DNA of 60,870 nucleotides, taken from contig MNCI01022401.1 in the NCBI GenBank assembly GCA_015680685.1, forward strand, positions 1 to 60,870, in the 5' to 3' direction. The position numbers and the translations under genes were made by a program. Below, in pieces: positions 10,997 through 21,810 of this stretch. This DNA is from Gnetum montanum. Taxonomy: Eukaryota; Streptophyta; Gnetopsida; Gnetales; Gnetaceae. The notes under the pieces are model-generated. The model saw nothing but the letters and a program-made list of their open reading frames with translations, was not told where the DNA came from and searched no databases. Numbering within the stretch: the first letter of the stretch is position 1; the number at the start of each line of letters is the position of its first letter.

Positions 10997-11120
10997 TAAG
11001 TGTTTGTGCGCTGAATAGAACATAAAGGACATCACTCAAATCATTGGAAGCCTCAACGAACCTTCGGGTTAATTAACAGAAAAATTATATAACGGTGAAA
11101 TATCACACCGATAAGTAAAA

Positions 11121-13010
11121 ATGGCTTCTTCTCACAAAAGTAATTCACCACCTAAGACTAATAATAGAGATAGTCGGCAACATAAAACACATAACCAAAA
11201 TCAGCCAAGTCCTAAACAATACAAGATAGTCTATACTCATCCTAATGAGTATATTCCAAATTTTACCTTCATCCTCCATCAGGAAAAACAACTGCGGTGG
11301 AGAGACCTGCAAGGTAACATCGTGTTACCCCCAGATCAATCAGTCCCTAACATGCTCTTCCGTGCCTTGGCACAGATAGGCATGATAGAATTATTTGCTG
11401 AGTACATTGCTGAAGACTTTGATACAAGGAATTATCATCCCACAGAAGCGCAACGTATGAGGGACTTAAGGAAGGAGGGATAACATACACTTTTGAAGGG
11501 CAAAGCCCCACACCTCCTTAGCGAAATAGGAGATGAGGAACCCCTTATAATGGGTTCTTTAGCAAATGATGTTCCCCCTCCTCATGATGGTGAGGAGGTT
11601 AGGCATCAAAACCTATGATCAACGATACATAACACTGGTTCTAATCCCCGTGAACACCAATTGTTCACATAAGGAACAACCACTCATGCTAAAGACGGGC
11701 ACTTAGATCATTATAATGATCGAGGCCGAAGTAGCCGAAGGGAAGGCAAGAAACATCGCCATGGCGATGGTTTCCCTTCTTCTTCTCCTTCATCTCACCA
11801 TTCACCCTCTCCTTCCACATCTGGGTGCAGCCACTAGGAACACAACGATGAGGATAAGGGTAAGAAACACGAAAGACCTCGATGGGAAAGTCGAGAGAGA
11901 GGACAAGGGCAAGGACATAGGGAGAGTAGGGAACCACGCAGACGTCACAGACGTCATGAAAGAGATGATCATGATGAACCCCTACTCGCAACCTGAAGTA
12001 TGCTTGACATCACGAAGGCTATTAGGATTCCAACAAGGTACTTAAAGGATAGTCAGATCAAGCGTTTGGACATAAATAATACCCCACGTTTTGAAGGGGG
12101 ATATAATGCTGATCCGCTGTATCATTTACAAGCATTCCACAATGCTTGTGCCTTGCAAAATATAGATAATGAGTGGAAAAAACTTAAGTTGTTCCCAAGG
12201 ACACTCACTAAAGAAGTAGAGAGTTGGTACCAGTCCTTAGAACAGGAAACCATCAGGAGGTGGAGTACGATGCTAGAAATTTTTAACAATAAATATTAGA
12301 CGTACTCCAGAGTGTCCAATTTGTGTAAGCAGATCCAAGGCTGGAAAAAATGTGCTTATGAACCCTTGGATGCTACCATGGCCTGCTACTATACATTGTT
12401 ACATCGTTGCCTGGGCCATGGGTAGACTCAGCAGGATCAGCTTCACCACATCGTGGATGGGCTAAGGAATGAAACGAGAAGAACCCTTGGGACTTATGCC
12501 CAAGGAAAACTATCACAACTTAGAGCCCATGAAGTACATCATTTGTTGGAACAAGTAGCACAAGAGGAAGGTGAACTATGTAAGAGGGAAAGTGTGGAAG
12601 AATACAACCATGATCCCTCCCTTCGAAAGAAGGGAGTGAAATTCTATGATGAGGAGGATGAGTCACCACTTGAAGAGTTGGTGAACTGGAAAACCTTGCC
12701 GATCCAAAAATTAGCAACCAAAGAATCAGCTAAGGTAGATCCGATGTGGGATTCCTTAGACTCCAGACTTGAAAGTGTTTTGAAAATTGTAGAAGATTTT
12801 AAGGATAAATGAAGTAGTGAGAAAGGTAAGACAAAGTGGAGAGATTCAGGCCCTGCACATAACAAGGGTAAGGGGAAAATTCCTATCTTCGATGAAGCTA
12901 TGGATTCTGACACAAAAGATGACAGTGGATGTGAGACCTGCCACTATGACCATCCTAAGGGATGTTGTCCAATTATCTCACATCTATAGGAGTCTGGGGT
13001 GTATGCACTA
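11121..13010 (+). pseudogene. Athila/Tat-like gag
   Basis: The ATG at 11121 opens MASSHKSNSPP, a start conserved in the related elements (MSSSNKSNSPP at 39939, MSSSHRSLSLP at 48184, MSSSHKANSPP at 51017). A first frame of 120 residues includes FTFILHQ and GNIVLPPDQSVPNMLF. After frame changes the capsid-like retrotransposon gag segment follows (about 12000-12800, with RFEGGYN, LQAFHNACALQN, ESWYQSLE). A Cys/His cluster near 12935 (CETCHYDHPKGCC) may be a zinc knuckle. In-frame stops include TAG at 12423-12425, which is shared with the other short element. Confidence 0.8.
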
Positions 13011-13019
13011 AATCCAAGA

Positions 13020-14260
13020 CTTAACCAACGGCAAACACCCCACAGGTTACCTTCTCCACAAGGTAACCCAAGGCAGTTCCACCAACCACTAACGTACTAT
13101 CCAAGTGGAACTCCACCACAACCAATCGGACAACATCAGCAGTGTCAATACCCATAGCCTTGGGGGATGCCACTGCCAACGCAACAGTACCCTTACCCGT
13201 AGCCTGATCCTTATGGTTATTATGTGCAGCAGCTGGTTTCTCTAGGCGACTCTATGAGTCACACTACTCCCCAACGTCACTACCAAGTTCTAGAGTACTT
13301 TAGGAGGACTCCTTCTCCTTCAGGAGACATCTCACACTCATTCCATCCTCCAACTCCATCTACACCTCTTCCACCAGTAGTTCCCATACAACCTGGTCCA
13401 ACAATGCAAGGGGAACTCCCTACTCAACTGCAGCAATGTAACGCTGCAAGAGCTGTAAATATTCAACCTGGTGCTGGTTCTGACAACTATACAAAAAGAA
13501 GGGCTTTCTTCAGAACCAGAATCCTAGAAAAACTCTCGCAACAAAAAACGGTTGAGCCAATGTACATGCCTCTGCCATCTAACACTTTGGAGCACCCTTC
13601 AGTCCAACAGAGTACACATACGATTATGTTAACGCATACCGTAATCAACTGGATCAAGGTAGGCCACCTTCCCTGGAAACTATCTTACCCTGGGAGCCCC
13701 TTAATCTATTTACAAATCGCTGGGAACAAACCACATAGGGCTCTTCTTGACTCAGGTTCCAGAGTCAACCTAATATCATGAGAAATGTATCAAGCTTGGA
13801 ACCTGTCCCAACTTAAGAAGAGCAACATACAACTAGAGCTGGCTGACCAGTCCATCACCATTCCCTTGGGATTGGTGAAGGACATTATTACCATTGTGTA
13901 TGGGTGGTCATACCTAGCCGATTTCCTAGTGATTGAAATCAACAACAATGAAGGGGGCTTCCCAATTATAATGGGAAGGCCATGGCTAAGTATAGTAGAT
14001 GCGTACCTAGGGATCCGTAATCTTTCCTTGCAGATATCTAAGATAAACATATAGGGAAAGATAAATAAGAAGAAAGTTCTGTGCATCACATACAATGACT
14101 CAGAGGGTGATGACATGGAAGAGTGTTCAGCACTTCTCCCATGTGATCGGTGTGCCCAAGAAACACAAATCCAAAGGTGCGTGTATGTAGCAACCACACC
14201 AGTAGTAGACACCCCGTGGTTGATAACTACTAGAAAGAGCAAACTAATATGCATGGAATG
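13020..14260 (+). pseudogene. Proline/glutamine-rich linker and retropepsin-like protease
   Basis: A long Pro/Gln-rich linker (about 13020-13600) leads to the protease. The active-site segment LLDSGSRVNLIS lies near 13745-13780, followed by a TGA at 13782 and then LELADQSITIPLGLV and GGFPIIMGRPWLS (to about 14000), the flap and C-terminal parts. The inner minus-strand relative reads through the same place. The active site is D-S-G-S. No RT follows. Confidence 0.8.
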
Positions 14261-14464
14261 AACTGAGGAAACTCATGCTAACAATAAGGGCATAGACACA
14301 TTGGAGTATGAGCGTCGTCAACTTTCACCCCTTAATCTGAGAACATCAATGGGGAGAAGTTGGGCACTATTACGAAATTCAAATAGGCACTCATTATTTT
14401 GAATCTCTCCTTTGACATTCAGTCATGGGGGAGATGGCCACCTATGCTAATCATTGGAGGCCAT

Positions 14465-14654
14465 CAATTCTTTTAGGTTTTTGTTTTACACTATTTTTTA
14501 CACATTTTTTTTACACTTTTTTGTCTTACACATTTTTGTTTTACAAATTTCTTTAACTTTTCTCGTTTTTGTTTTACAAATTTCTTTAACTCTTTTTGTT
14601 TTTGTTTTACAACATCGTTATACTTTTCCATTTTGTGTGTGTGTGTGTGTGTGT
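14465..14654 (+). repeat. Tandem TTTTGTTTTACA repeats and a GT microsatellite
   Basis: Repeated units around TTTTGTTTTACAAATTTCTTTAAC are followed by an uninterrupted GT run (about 14635-14653). The counterpart in the minus element lies at 36630-36815, including a CA run, so the block belongs to the element family. Confidence 0.8.
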
Positions 14655-16383
14655 CATCCACCATGTAAGTTCGTCATGTTGTAAGTGTTCTTCTCAATGG
14701 TATGAATTATTTTTCATTGATTCCTAATGTTTGGTTTTTACCTTAAAGTTACAATGTTGATACTAAGGTATGTTCTTTTGATATGGTAGGCAATGAGTCC
14801 ACTTCATCCATCTATCCACCAAAGTCTATGGTCTCTCTTGGCTTGGAAATGTACAGTCCCCTTTCTAATTAAGAACTGTAACAAACCGATGACTGGGTAT
14901 TTCTCAAACTAAGGAAGGACTCAAGGATTGAAAAGGGTGTGACTTCAAGGGAACTTGATGCATTTGTGTTGGTCGTTCTCTTGGGTGCTTGGATGTTTTC
15001 TTCTTGAGTTTTCTTGCCATTCCGATGTTACCCAATTATCAGAAGTTGAGACAATAAAAATAACAAGTATTTGCATGGTGTGGTTCTCACGCATAAAAAC
15101 ACAAAACAAAAAAAATAAAAAAAAAACAAAAAGAAAAGAAAACAAAGAAAGTGAGAATTCAAAGCACACCCCTTAGACGAAATAAACTTGGGCTACAAGC
15201 ACTGGTTATGGAACCAAAAACGTTCCCTCTAACTAAGGCCCTTCTCGCTTCCCATTCTCTCCTTTGTTTCGTTAGAATGGTGGTGGCTCTTGGCGGAAGC
15301 ATTCTTGTTATTCAAGTGGATGGTTAGCCAAGTGCATTGATGAAAAATCATTGGATGTGGTTGGTTTGAGGCTAGAGTTGGAATGAGATTTGCCAAGTCA
15401 CATTAACCATGAAACACACAAGGGGCAGTACACCACCTTGTTCTTGGGATTCCATTCCATCCTCTTCTCTCCACCATTCTCTCCATTGTTCACCTCATTT
15501 TCGGTTGTATCATTAGTATATATTTTGGTAGATACGTTGTTTTCTTTTTGGTAAATTCTTACTGTTAAGACTTTAACTCTTGTTCCAAAGGACATTCCTA
15601 GATCCTACGGACTCTTCGAATGTGGGTGCATGAGCCTGCTTTGAGGAGGACCCACTGACATTCCTATTTGGTGCATCAGTTAAATTATTTTCTTTAACAT
15701 TTTGCAATTAATTTTATTTTGTTCATTTCCATCTTGACATCCATTTCATCGATGTCTTGTCTATTTTTATCCATCTTCTTGTTCTTATTCTTTCTCCATT
15801 CTATCGCTACCGGAGGTTCGTGATTAGTCATGGGGGTACGGGGCCCAATTTTTTTGATTTTCTCCTAACGCCTACACCTTTGGTAGTCATCATTTATATA
15901 TTCCCAGATCCGTAATTAGCCATACCACAACCCAACCAATGGACTTACACCGAAGCAAGGTATTCCCACATTGAAATTCATCTACCCTTGCTAATAGAAG
16001 ACTGTGTTGTGTGTGCAGATGGTGATCATGCAACAACAGACCAGATTTGGAGGGAGCACTTGGAATGGAGTAGTACTAGAAGCAGCTATGCAAGGAGCAA
16101 GATCGATGATGAACTTACGGATGGACAATGAAAGGTGCAATCTGGGCATTGGCAACAACAAGACTTCTTCTCTCCTCTTCTCTCTCCTCTCTTCTCTCAA
16201 GCTACCAAATGAGGCCTGATGTCAATGTAATAAGGTGTTCACCCTTGTTGTCACGAATACCAGTTTGTTGTGTCTTGTAATGATGATTCGTTCACATGTC
16301 ATCCCATTAGTTTCCATTGAGTCAATAATCCCATACCTACATGATATTATTGTAATGAACTCGAGGACGAGTTTTCATTTAGT
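14655..16383 (+). other. 3' non-coding part of the short gypsy element
   Basis: No sense-strand domain is seen. It holds an A-rich tract (about 15097-15160), an antisense reading frame (15398-15595), an internal purine motif AGTCATGGGGG near 15828, and AG/CT-rich DNA near 16160-16200. It is collinear with 34905-36600 of the minus element. Confidence 0.65.
15398..15595 (-). CDS. Antisense ORF conserved in the short gypsy elements
   Basis: A 65-residue frame starts at an ATG (15595 reading left), opposite in sense to gag. It matches a 62-residue frame at 35699-35887 in the other short element, sharing the start MS-GTRVKVLTVRIYQKEN and the end KNKVVY-PLCVS. Antisense frames between pol and the 3' LTR are known in Tat-lineage elements such as Grande. 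Between the two copies I count about four silent and seven replacement changes, so there is no sign of selection on the protein. It may be chance conservation of DNA. Confidence 0.35.
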   Translation of the reverse strand: MSFGTRVKVLTVRIYQKENNVSTKIYTNDTTENEVNNGENGGEKRMEWNPKNKVVYCPLCVSWLM

Positions 16384-16393
16384 CATGGGGGTA
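16384..16393 (+). promoter_or_regulatory. Polypurine tract
   Basis: TCATGGGGGTA-type sequence immediately precedes the 3' LTR start at 16394. The same motif precedes the 3' LTR of the minus elements. Confidence 0.7.
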
Positions 16394-17432
16394 TGATGGG
16401 AAGCGATATCGCATGAGCTGTGATATCGCGTACGCGATATCGCGGTCGTCACGATATCACATCCCATGCGATATCGTGTCATCCCCTACAATATTGCGTA
16501 TGCGATATCGCAGTCCGCCGCCAGATCTATAAATAAGAGGCATCTCTTCCTTGTTTCATCATCCTAGGCTAGAAGTAGGGAAACTCTGGCAGATTGATCA
16601 CTCCAGAGATAGAATATTTCCATGTGCCTGTAGTAGGAGTCCCCAAGTGAACGAATCTTTATTCGAGCAACATTGTACCTGAATGCAAGTTGTGTACGAC
16701 AATAAAGATGAGCTTTGTGGATAAACCTTGCAATGCATGAAATAGGATTTATTACTTGTTATTTATTACATGTTATTTATTACCTACAGTAGCGCGGAAT
16801 GAGTACAACTTGATTACAAGCATCTAAGTGTGACTTCTTGGTAACCTAGTGGCGTAAACTAGTGGCAGTCATGCACTAGGGTGTGTACAGATAATCAAGG
16901 AACAGATGCTCATCGCGATTAGTTTCTCTCTCACCCTAAACTCCTAGAACGTGGGATGAGTACGACTTGATTACGAGCATTTACGGATGTGTACGGATAG
17001 TCAAGGAACGGATGCTCATCACGCTTAGGCTAGTTAAGTGCCTCAATACGACCACTTCAAGCACGTGTGTTACGTGTGGTGATCCCAATAACGATTAATG
17101 TTTGGTAGCCGCGGTTGCATAGTTCAGGGTGTGTACGGTAAGTGGGAATGGATGCTGATGCTAGGTAATTTAGACTTAGTCATTAGTTAGAGTTAGTTAG
17201 TTTCTCAACCCTTCACCCTTTAGCATAGAAGACATAAAACATAAAAATCATATACCTCAGACTTGCTTAACCATACACCATGACAAATACAAGTAAGTCT
17301 GGGAAGACAACGAATAATTAACCCTAAGTGTTCCAAGAGGCATGTCGGCATTTAGTCTATGGAGTCCGACCGAATCATGTGTGCGATGCTAGTATTCGTA
17401 TGGTTGAGTGTAGGGATACCCACCACTCATCG
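16394..17432 (+). repeat. 3' LTR with GATATC array
   Basis: It aligns with 9908-10976. The GATATC block at 16403-16505 has six exact hexamers plus one decayed (CAATATTG). The TATA box CTATAAATAAGAGG lies just after 16525. The LTR ends CATCG instead of CATCA and is followed by the duplication TACGC. Confidence 0.9.
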
Positions 17433-17437
17433 TACGC

Positions 17438-17777
17438 CAACCTATTTTTACAAAATAAAAATACCTATTCCTTTTAATACAAGTTTATTTTTGTAACCTA
17501 TGATAATATATAGGGAGCTTAAAGGGAGCATCCTTAAGGAAAGATCAACAAAAAGCATAAAGCTTGGAAGTCAACTCCTCTTCTTTTTGTAACTTCCCTT
17601 TAAGCTTCAATCCTCTAAAGGTGTGATGTTGTTAATGGTCCAAGAATTGATTTTATACTAGGGTTTTTCACCTTGAAGGTTTTCCCCAAGGTAACTTTGT
17701 ATCTTTTCCATTTCTATAGTTTTCTTTATATTATAAGAAATTTAATATTATATTGGTGCAAGCGATTGAGAATAACA
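17438..17777 (+). repeat. 3' LTR of copia, right half
   Basis: It continues the LTR cut at 9907 and aligns with 1238-1270 and 1400-1564, including GTGCAAGCGATT near the end. Confidence 0.85.
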
Positions 17778-18289
17778 TAGAGTATAGTGACCTCTCAAAA
17801 GTTTAGTCCATTTAGTAATATTGGTTTTTAATATTCTAGTTTATGTAAATTCACCCATGATTTTGCTATTGTTCTTTTGGATCTATATACTCTTCCATTT
17901 ATGTGTCCTTTTTTGTGTGATGGTTTGAAGTTCATTAGGTTTGGTTCTGGAGGTCACCATGTTCATTTGTACAAACATTTATCTTGGGAGAATGGGATAT
18001 GTATGCACTCTACAGTACTAAGGTGCATAATTTTAATATCTACAACATAAAGGAAAATGAAATTTTAAATTTTAGTTGAAGATGGATGACCTGCTCTACA
18101 ACATGAACATTCTAAGAGGCATTTTAAAAATGAAAATATTTAAAACATGACCAGATTATTTATTATGAGTTTCTTGAAAGTGGAAATTTTGGAAACCTTG
18201 ACCATACCATTTTAAAGGTATTTATTGAAAGTGAAAATTTACAAAACCTTGATCCATGGTGGTATCAGGGAAGCACTATCTTGGTTTCC
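17778..18289. other. Unassigned AT-rich DNA
   Basis: No domain is recognised between the copia end and the LINE similarity. It may be the 5' part of the LINE. Confidence 0.4.
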
Positions 18290-19330
18290 CATGTTAAATT
18301 GGTCTACTCTTTCCAGCATCAATTTAAGATTTTTTGGATGAAGTTATAGATGACATTAATAGCTTAGCATGTGGAAAGGCTATTGATTTAGATAGTTTAC
18401 ATGTTGAATTGCTTATATGAATAGGTTTATCTATTCACACAAAAAATTAGTGAAGATTAAATGTTATTATTATTCATGGCCTTGTTTAATGATAGAACAT
18501 CATGAAGATAATTCATCTTTATGAGAAAGATGACAAAAATAATTTAAACAACTATTGTATGTTAGTTATAAGTAGTATTATTTCTAGGTTGGTAGGTACT
18601 ATTCTCCAAGAAAGAATAAGTGATTACATAGAAATAAATAATATTAAGGTAATTTGCTAAGCAAGTTTCAAATACAATCATTCTACTATTGATCATCATG
18701 TCACTCTTAGAAACTTCCAAAAATTTGTAAAGAAGCCTAATAAAAATTATTTATTTACTTTATAAATTTTACAAAATTTATGATTTCGTGAGGCAAAAAA
18801 GTTATGGCAATAGCTAAATAAAATAGGCCTCCATATAGAAGTCATAGTAGTGACTTAGAAGTGGCACGAAGAAGTTATTAAGCTTAGAGATAGGATCATC
18901 ACCTAGAGCCATATTGCTCATCCTACTAAGCATGGTCCCAAGATAGTTGGTAGATGAGCAAAAGCCTAACCTCTTTTAGTGGCTGCATTGAACTTAGAGA
19001 TAGGCAAATATAAAATACTTTTAAAGTTTGGAGTAAATTTAGTTTGAGGAAAGATTACCTTTTATCTCTAACTCTCTTTGGTCTCTTTGTTAATGAGTTG
19101 TACAATTAGATGTGCAATTGAAAACACAAACATACCATAAAAATAGGTTCTCAAGGACCAAACCAACTTCTTTATGCAAGTGAGACTATTTTAATATCTA
19201 CTTTTAAGAAAGGTATGTCTAGTATGCTACACATTTTAGAAAAATTTTTCCTTTCTTCTAGTTTGCAAGTCAATGTATATAAAACTAAAATGATGATATG
19301 GGACATAGAAATACACTATATAATTTTATA
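18290..19330 (+). pseudogene. LINE reverse-transcriptase fragment
   Basis: The frames give the non-LTR RT sequence in order: EVIDDINSLACGKAIDLDSLHVELL (18335-18415 region), LYEKDDKNNLNNYCML, NHSTIDHHVTLRNFQKF (near 18680-18725), then GLFVNELYN and LLYASETILIS near 19080-19200, where YADD stands in intact elements (here YASE). Stops and a region lacking similarity interrupt it. The motifs resemble the RTE-type LINEs found in plants. No endonuclease or tail is seen. Confidence 0.65.
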
Positions 19331-19530
19331 TTTGGTGATCATAATGTATTAAGGACAAAATAGAAAAAATATATAAGATATATAATAAGAATAATCACCT
19401 AGAGGCTCATTGTTCATCTTGCTAAGGTGAGGTCCTAGAAAGATCCATAAATAAGTGAAAACCTAAGATCTTTTAATTGTTTGTACCTAGCTTGAATATA
19501 GGTAATAAAACTTAAAATACACATACTTTA
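18893..19530. repeat. Two diverged direct copies of a ~130-bp segment
   Basis: Segments 18893-19020 and 19390-19530 share ATCACCTAGAG, TTGCTCAT/GTTCATC, CTACTAAG/CTAAGGTGAGGTCC and GAGCAAAAGCCTAACCTCTTTTA-like phrases. The LINE YADD region lies between them. Confidence 0.5.
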
Positions 19531-20762
19531 CTATCCCTCGCAATGATGTTCCCTAAAACAAAAAATAAAAGCTATCTAAATAGTTAAAAACAATTGTAAG
19601 GCATTAGCAATTTAGGTGTGGAAAATTAAAAAATAAATCTTTTAAATAGTCATTTATTTTATTGTGTTATATACATGCATATTTTAGGGACCATGCCTTA
19701 GTGCTAAAAATTAAAAGGCCATAGAAAAAATACACAAGATATTTTCACTTGACAAATTACAGGTGAAAGTTCAAACAATTTATTCCATGATTTTATCAAA
19801 ATGCAATCTACTTCTTTAAGAAGCACAAGCAATTTGTTATTATTGTTTCTACTCTAAAACTAGCAAAACCATAATAAATCAAATTTTCTAGAATAGTTCT
19901 TAAACACTCAAAAGAGTAGTGATAGTATTTCCAATGATACAATGGTTGAATACTTGTGATATCTCATTGGAGGAGATACAAAGTAATCCAAAGACCATTT
20001 ATAAGTTGGTTTGAGATAGTTTCTAGCAAAAGTTATGCTTAAATGTAGAAGGCAAGAAAAAAATTTATTTAGGATGTATAAGAGGTAATCATTAAACACA
20101 GAAATTCACTATCTATTAACTATAATAATAAAGTGTTAGTCTAGTAATACACGTTTTAGCCTAGTAACACCAAGTTATAGGTTTAATTCTACCAGGTAGC
20201 ACCAAGCTATAAACTTGTATAAATCTTAGAGTGTATCTATGTTTCAATTATTTTGGGTTCCAACAATCCCCCACTATCTATCAACTATACTCCACTTACA
20301 TGTTGCATTTTTATTAGCAAGTCTTTATACTTGAATGAGATGTCACACTCATTAGCAAGTTTCCTCTACATGCACATCACCTTAAAATAGAAAGCAGAAG
20401 CTAGATGGAACTTCGTAGCCAAGCTAAGAATGCACATGTAGGGTATGTGGGTCGAGAGGTTTCAAGTATAGGCACCATGTTTTTCTTGGTTGGCCTCAAA
20501 TTGAACATTTGAGACAAAAATTAAATATTACATCCAAATGTATATATAATCCTTTTTTGTTACATCTAGTGTTAGTTGACGACTCTACTAATTCTATATT
20601 TAATTTCATGATACAAATATAGTATTTATCTAAATAATCTTTTAAATCTTCATATATCTTTTTTAAAAAAATCTCAATTTCAATTTCAGTTTCACCATGT
20701 CGATACATCTTACATTTCCTCTTCAGTATTAATAATTATTATTTTTCTTAATAAAGGAGTTC
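19531..20762. other. AT-rich DNA without a recognised gene
   Basis: No coding region is supported. A weak tRNA-like stretch (20132-20200, box-B-like GGTTTAATTCT) could be another SINE relic. Confidence 0.5.
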
Positions 20763-20858
20763 GGTCACCAATCAGCGGCTTCTAAAGCAGCCTCACATAA
20801 TCTTGTGGGTGGTCAGCAATCAATGGCTTCTAAAGCAGCCTCACATAATCTTGTGGGT
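20763..20858 (+). repeat. 48-bp tandem duplication upstream of the COMT gene
   Basis: Units 20763-20810 and 20811-20858 differ at only a few bases. Each ends CACATAATCTTGTGGGT. Confidence 0.9.
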
Positions 20859-21261
20859 CTCCATGTATCTTGTTCCTGTGGCTCTATTTCCTGTTTCATT
20901 TACGTGCGCGTTTCTATGTGTCAATCTAAAGCTCATCTGTTTTGACCTGCGAAATTTGTTTTACCTCTTAAGGTGGCCACTCCCCTTGTAGGCCGTGCCA
21001 GAAGAAACAGGTCAAACTGAAACAAAAGTAATGAGTAATGATGACATCGGAAAATTTACAAAATCACGTGCTGGTATTAGAAAACCGCCGTGCCGTTTCC
21101 TGGAGACATAAATACACTTTGTAAATGAAGACTGGACTTCCAAGGCGCAAGAAAAATTCAACCCAGTGCTGCGCAGTGCAGTGAAATGAAAATTGAAACT
21201 ACTGCTGTGCACTGTGCACGGCGACACACTGACATTTCACCAAATCAAGCAAAACGTAAAA

Positions 21262-21478
21262 ACCGAACGGAGTCATGTTATGACACTAAAAAATAAAGCA
21301 AAAGGTGAAAATGAACAGAGTCATGTTATGACAGTGAAATCATCTGTATAAAATAAAAGCAAACACCCACTGATTTTCAAAGCGTGCTTGACAGATCGCA
21401 ATGAACAGAGTCATGTTATGACTGTATAAAACAAAAGCAAACACCCACTGATTTTCAAAGCGTGCTTGACAGATCGCG
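21262..21478 (+). repeat. Tandem repeats in the COMT upstream region
   Basis: The phrase GAGTCATGTTATGAC occurs three times (near 21270, 21317, 21409). The last two lie in repeats of about 80-90 bp that share CACCCACTGATTTTCAAAGC and CTTGACAGATCGC. Confidence 0.85.
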
Positions 21479-21733
21479 ATCCGCAACCCGCGTGCTTGAC
21501 CAGCTTTCGGAGGATGCATCCGAAGATTCGATGTCCTCCGCGAAGGTTCCAACCTGAGCCCACATTAAACCGGCTCATTTTCTTCCTTCTAACCACGTAA
21601 CCAGATTTGACAGATGACGTGACCCTCTCCACTCTGCTCTAAAATTAAGGAACCAGCATGAGAGGTAGCACCGGCACCGGCAGTGTCAGACTGAGTAAGT
21701 ACTACTCCTCAAACGAATCCTCCTCCACTCTGC

Positions 21734-21743
21734 TTTAAATATA
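21734..21743 (+). promoter_or_regulatory. Likely TATA box of the COMT-like gene
   Basis: TTTAAATATA lies 68 bases before the ATG at 21811 in otherwise mixed-composition DNA, which would give a short 5' leader. Confidence 0.5.
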
Positions 21744-21810
21744 CATAATCAGGGAAGCAGGCGGAGGAATCGAGGGATCAAGCAAGATTTTGAAGCAAAG
21801 CAAAATCGGC

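Larger units (their letters stand above)
9908..17432 (+). mobile_element. Athila/Tat-like Ty3/gypsy element, gag-protease only (non-autonomous)
   Basis: Two about 1.05-kb LTRs starting TGATGGG and ending CATCA/CATCG enclose a 5.4-kb interior. The exact duplication TACGC (9903-9907 and 17433-17437) marks insertion into the copia 3' LTR. The primer site matches tRNA-Asp, as in Athila/Tat elements. The interior encodes gag and a retropepsin-like protease, then goes straight to the 3' non-coding part. No RT, RNase H or integrase is seen. Confidence 0.9.
1110..17777 (+). mobile_element. Ty1/copia LTR retrotransposon, decayed and twice interrupted
   Basis: The element is bounded by LTRs that share their start (TATAAGG at 1110 and 9757) and end (AATAACA at 1564 and 17777). 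Between them lie, in copia order, gag with a CCHC knuckle, protease remnant, integrase, reverse transcriptase (YVDDML) and RNase H. All are broken by stops and frameshifts. The interior is split by an LTR element at 2066-6236, and the 3' LTR is split by another at 9908-17432. Flanking 5-mers (CAAAG left, TAGAG right) no longer match, which fits an old insertion. Confidence 0.9.

Noticed and set aside
21790-21810. Upstream start of the COMT-like protein with 7 extra residues
   Set aside because: The first codon would be TTG; there is no ATG. The ATG at 21811 has a good context and is the plausible plant start.
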